DNA from: Candidatus Zipacnadia bacterium
Lineage (GTDB): Bacteria; Armatimonadota; Zipacnadia; Zipacnadales; Zipacnadaceae
Reading direction: 5' to 3'
Assembly: GCA_029821195.1 (NCBI GenBank)
Contig: JALGTU010000011.1
Span: 1 to 35,524 of the forward strand
DNA: 35,524 nucleotides
Positions 33,323-35,524 of this stretch are shown here, one piece after another. Position 1 is the first letter of the stretch. Every line of letters starts with the position of its first letter. The notes under the pieces were generated by a model, which was not told where the DNA came from, made no database searches, and saw only the letters and a list, made by a program, of their open reading frames with translations. Made by a program: the position numbers and the translations under genes.

Positions 33323-35524
33323 ATGGCTGTGCAACCGGAGGCAGCACAACAAGAGGTATCCCTTAGCCGGGATATGGGGCTGCTAGATATCACGATGATC
33401 GGGGTCGGCGGGATGATCGGCGCGGGTATCTTTGTGCTGATGCCCATCGCCGCCGGTGTAGCCGGTCCGGCATTGATTCTGGCCTTCGTCCTCAACGGTG
33501 TGATCACGCTGATTACCGCGGCCTCCTACGCTGAGTTGGGTTCAGCCTTTCCGGAGGCGGGGGGCGGCTATCTGTGGGTCCGTGAGGGGCTACCTGGGCC
33601 TAATGGCTTTCTGGCGGGCTGGATGTCCTGGTTCGCCCACTCAGTAGCCTGCAGTCTGTACGCGCTGGGTTTCGGTGCCTACTTCGGCGAGCTGGTGCTG
33701 CACATTATTGGGGAAATGGGGGTCAACATTGGTCTGGCGCCCGAGCTGTTTGTCCAGGAGTGGTTGCACAAGGTTATGGGCGTTGTGGCAGTGATAGCCT
33801 TTACCTACATCAACTTCCGGGGAGCATCGGAGACCGGGAAGACGGCCGTGCTGATCACGATGGGCAAGATCGTGCTGCTGGCAGTCTTCATTGTCTCGGG
33901 GCTGTACTACATGTTCCTGCGGCCGGACTGGCAGGGATCGTTCACCCCCTTTATGCCTAGGGGATTCGGCAGCGTCTTCACCGCGATGGGCCTGACCTTC
34001 ATTGCCTTCCAGGGCTACGAGATTATCGTCCAGTGCGGGGAAGAGGTCAAGAACCCGCGGCGTAACCTGCCTCGGGCGGTCTTCTTCTCGATTGCGATCG
34101 TCGTGCCGATCTACTGTCTGATCGTCGTCGCTGCACTGGGGGGAGTTGATCCGAGCCTGCACGGCTTTGGCACCAACTGGCAGTGGTTGGGTCATGAGGG
34201 TGCAGTGGGGCTGGTCAAGGCCGCCAAGCTCCTGATGTTCGGCGGGCCGGCTCTTGGTGGGTTGATCTGGATCATCGGCGGTGTGTTGTCGACCACCTCG
34301 GCGCTCAATGCGACGGTCTATTCTTCTTCGCGGGTTTCGTTTGCGATGGCGCGCAACCGGGAACTGCCCAGAGCGATGAGCCGTGTGCATCCCGGGCGGC
34401 GTACCCCGCATATCGCCATCCTGGCCTCGGCCCTGATCATCATCCTAATGGCCCTCGCCCTGCCCATTCACGACGTGGGCAGCGCCGCTGACATCATGTT
34501 TCTGGTTCTGTTCCTCCAGGTCAACGTGGTGGTTATTACGATGCGACGGCGGCGTCCTGACCTCAAGCGCGGCTTCATGGTCCCGCTGTTGCCCTACATA
34601 CCCATTGTCGGGATCGTCATCCAGTTCTTCCTGGCCATCAATATGTTCCGTTTCAGTTGGATCGCCTGGGTCTTTGCAGGGGGCTGGATCGGGCTGGGCT
34701 TCGTCCTGTACTACTTCTATCTGCTCCCCCAGCAGAAGAGGGAGAAAGAGAGGGAAGCCCCCGTCGTCTTCGAGCGTGTTGCACCTGCGGGGAGCAAGTA
34801 CCACGTGCTGGTCCCGGTGGCCAACCCGAGGCATCTGGAGAACCTGCTGGCGACAGGTGCGGCTCTGGCTTCACCCCATCAGGGCGACGTCACTGCGCTG
34901 AACGTCATCACGGTGCCCGGTATATTGCCGGTGGAAGAAGGGCTCCGCTTCCTGGCCCCTGCCGAACGGATTCTGGAGGCGGCCCGCGATCTCGGGCAGG
35001 AACTCGGGGTGCCCATCCGCACGGTGGCCCGGGTGGGACATCGGGTCCACCCGGCGATCCTCAACACCATCGAAGATGACGAGGTTGACATGGTGGTACT
35101 GGGTTGGCGGGGCTGGACGGCCGAATCGCGCCAGGTGCTGGGGGCGACGCTTGATCCCGCGATCCGCCAGGCCAAGTGTGATCTGGCGGTACTCAGGGCG
35201 GTTGCGCCGATTCGGGAGGTCAAGCGGATCATTGCGGGGGTGACGGGCAGTCCGGAGAATCCGCTGGTAGTTGAAGCGGCGCAGGCGTTTGCGGGCTTCC
35301 TGGGTGCTGAGGTGACCTATGCCCACATTATTGGGCACGGTGAGCAGGTCAATGACGTAATCAAGCAGCGCTACATTGAGCCGGAGGATTCCAGTCAGCG
35401 CCTGCCGATCACCGTCTGGGAGGCGCAGTCAGTAGCTGCTGAGTTGGTGCGCCGGTCCGAGCAGTTTGATCTGCTGGTGCTGGGCTCAGCGCGCGAGTCG
35501 GCGATGCAGCAGTTGATGTTCGGC
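33323..35524 (+). CDS. APC-family permease fused to tandem UspA domains (3' partial)
   Basis: An amino acid/cation permease of the APC superfamily, open to the window edge, with at least 734 residues. It begins with the typical first helix ITMIGVGGMIGAGIFVL and runs through about twelve membrane segments (to about residue 470), including FIAFQGYEIIVQCGEEVKNPRRNLPRA, quoted in parts as FQGYEIIVQ and EVKNPRRNLPRA. Two universal-stress-protein-like domains follow, starting at about 491 (KYHVLVPVANP) and 632 (VKRIIAGVTGSPENPLV). The second is truncated at the edge, just past LLVLGSARES. ATG 33323 has AGGAGA at nine bases. The cytoplasmic Usp pair suggests nucleotide-linked control of transport, by analogy with similar fusions. 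The substrate is not determined. Confidence 0.9.
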   Translation, partial: MAVQPEAAQQEVSLSRDMGLLDITMIGVGGMIGAGIFVLMPIAAGVAGPALILAFVLNGVITLITAASYAELGSAFPEAGGGYLWVREGLPGPNGFLAGWMSWFAHSVACSLYALGFGAYFGELVLHIIGEMGVNIGLAPELFVQEWLHKVMGVVAVIAFTYINFRGASETGKTAVLITMGKIVLLAVFIVSGLYYMFLRPDWQGSFTPFMPRGFGSVFTAMGLTFIAFQGYEIIVQCGEEVKNPRRNLPRAVFFSIAIVVPIYCLIVVAALGGVDPSLHGFGTNWQWLGHEGAVGLVKAAKLLMFGGPALGGLIWIIGGVLSTTSALNATVYSSSRVSFAMARNRELPRAMSRVHPGRRTPHIAILASALIIILMALALPIHDVGSAADIMFLVLFLQVNVVVITMRRRRPDLKRGFMVPLLPYIPIVGIVIQFFLAINMFRFSWIAWVFAGGWIGLGFVLYYFYLLPQQKREKEREAPVVFERVAPAGSKYHVLVPVANPRHLENLLATGAALASPHQGDVTALNVITVPGILPVEEGLRFLAPAERILEAARDLGQELGVPIRTVARVGHRVHPAILNTIEDDEVDMVVLGWRGWTAESRQVLGATLDPAIRQAKCDLAVLRAVAPIREVKRIIAGVTGSPENPLVVEAAQAFAGFLGAEVTYAHIIGHGEQVNDVIKQRYIEPEDSSQRLPITVWEAQSVAAELVRRSEQFDLLVLGSARESAMQQLMFG

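Noticed and set aside
33641-34411. Minus-strand open frame opposite the permease
   Set aside because: Antisense to membrane segments of a clear transporter; the translation is His/Gln/Arg-rich and featureless.

Overview
This is a GC-rich window with dense coding. It most likely comes from an uncultivated diderm bacterium, plausibly Armatimonadota or a similar candidate phylum. The diderm call rests on an intact apolipoprotein N-acyltransferase (Lnt) and an exosortase/EpsI pair. The phylum hint is the minus-strand run cinA-thpR-recA-recX-rny-ymdB-spoVS, an order I associate with Firmicutes, Deinococcus-Thermus and Armatimonadota; SpoVS next to Lnt and exosortase argues against an ordinary Firmicute. 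The phylum assignment is an inference, not read from a marker gene. No rRNA, tRNA, CRISPR array, transposase or prophage gene was recognised.

Layout. 1-1398: the end of a fix-type electron-transfer cluster (fixX), a bidirectional hairpin, a single-domain response regulator on the minus strand, and a long secD leader behind a consensus sigma-70 promoter. 1399-7951 (+): secD, secF, an Lrp/AsnC regulator coupled to a class I aminotransferase, and lnt. 8092-13794: two tandem secreted beta-helix (pectate-lyase-3-like) paralogs converge, with a 5-base gap, on two tandem paralogs of an unrecognised TIM-barrel-like family, one of which carries a Tat signal. 13902-19304: an exosortase cassette (zinc-ribbon membrane protein, exosortase, EpsI) set between two PMT/ArnT-like membrane glycosyltransferases. 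19516-26432 (-): the recA/rny/spoVS supra-operon, headed by a small acidic protein and a perfect consensus promoter. 26786-29953 (+): dut, a URO-D-fold methyltransferase-like protein, and a membrane polyferredoxin that looks like a NapH-NapG/MauM fusion. 29954-30166: a gene-free patch of small palindromes. 30167-33099 (-): a GH127-type arabinofuranosidase-like enzyme followed by dprA. 33323-end (+): an APC-family permease fused to tandem UspA domains and cut by the window edge.

Together the window combines housekeeping functions (protein export, lipoprotein maturation, recombination, RNA decay, nucleotide hygiene) with an accessory surface/carbohydrate block (beta-helix proteins, TIM-barrel proteins, membrane glycosyltransferases, exosortase, GH127). 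The best candidates for something undescribed are the paired duplicated beta-helix and TIM-barrel genes, the exosortase cassette with its zinc-ribbon membrane partner, and the single-chain polyferredoxin with an internal twin-arginine segment. Gene starts were chosen from Shine-Dalgarno spacing and homology; many genes use TTG or GTG.
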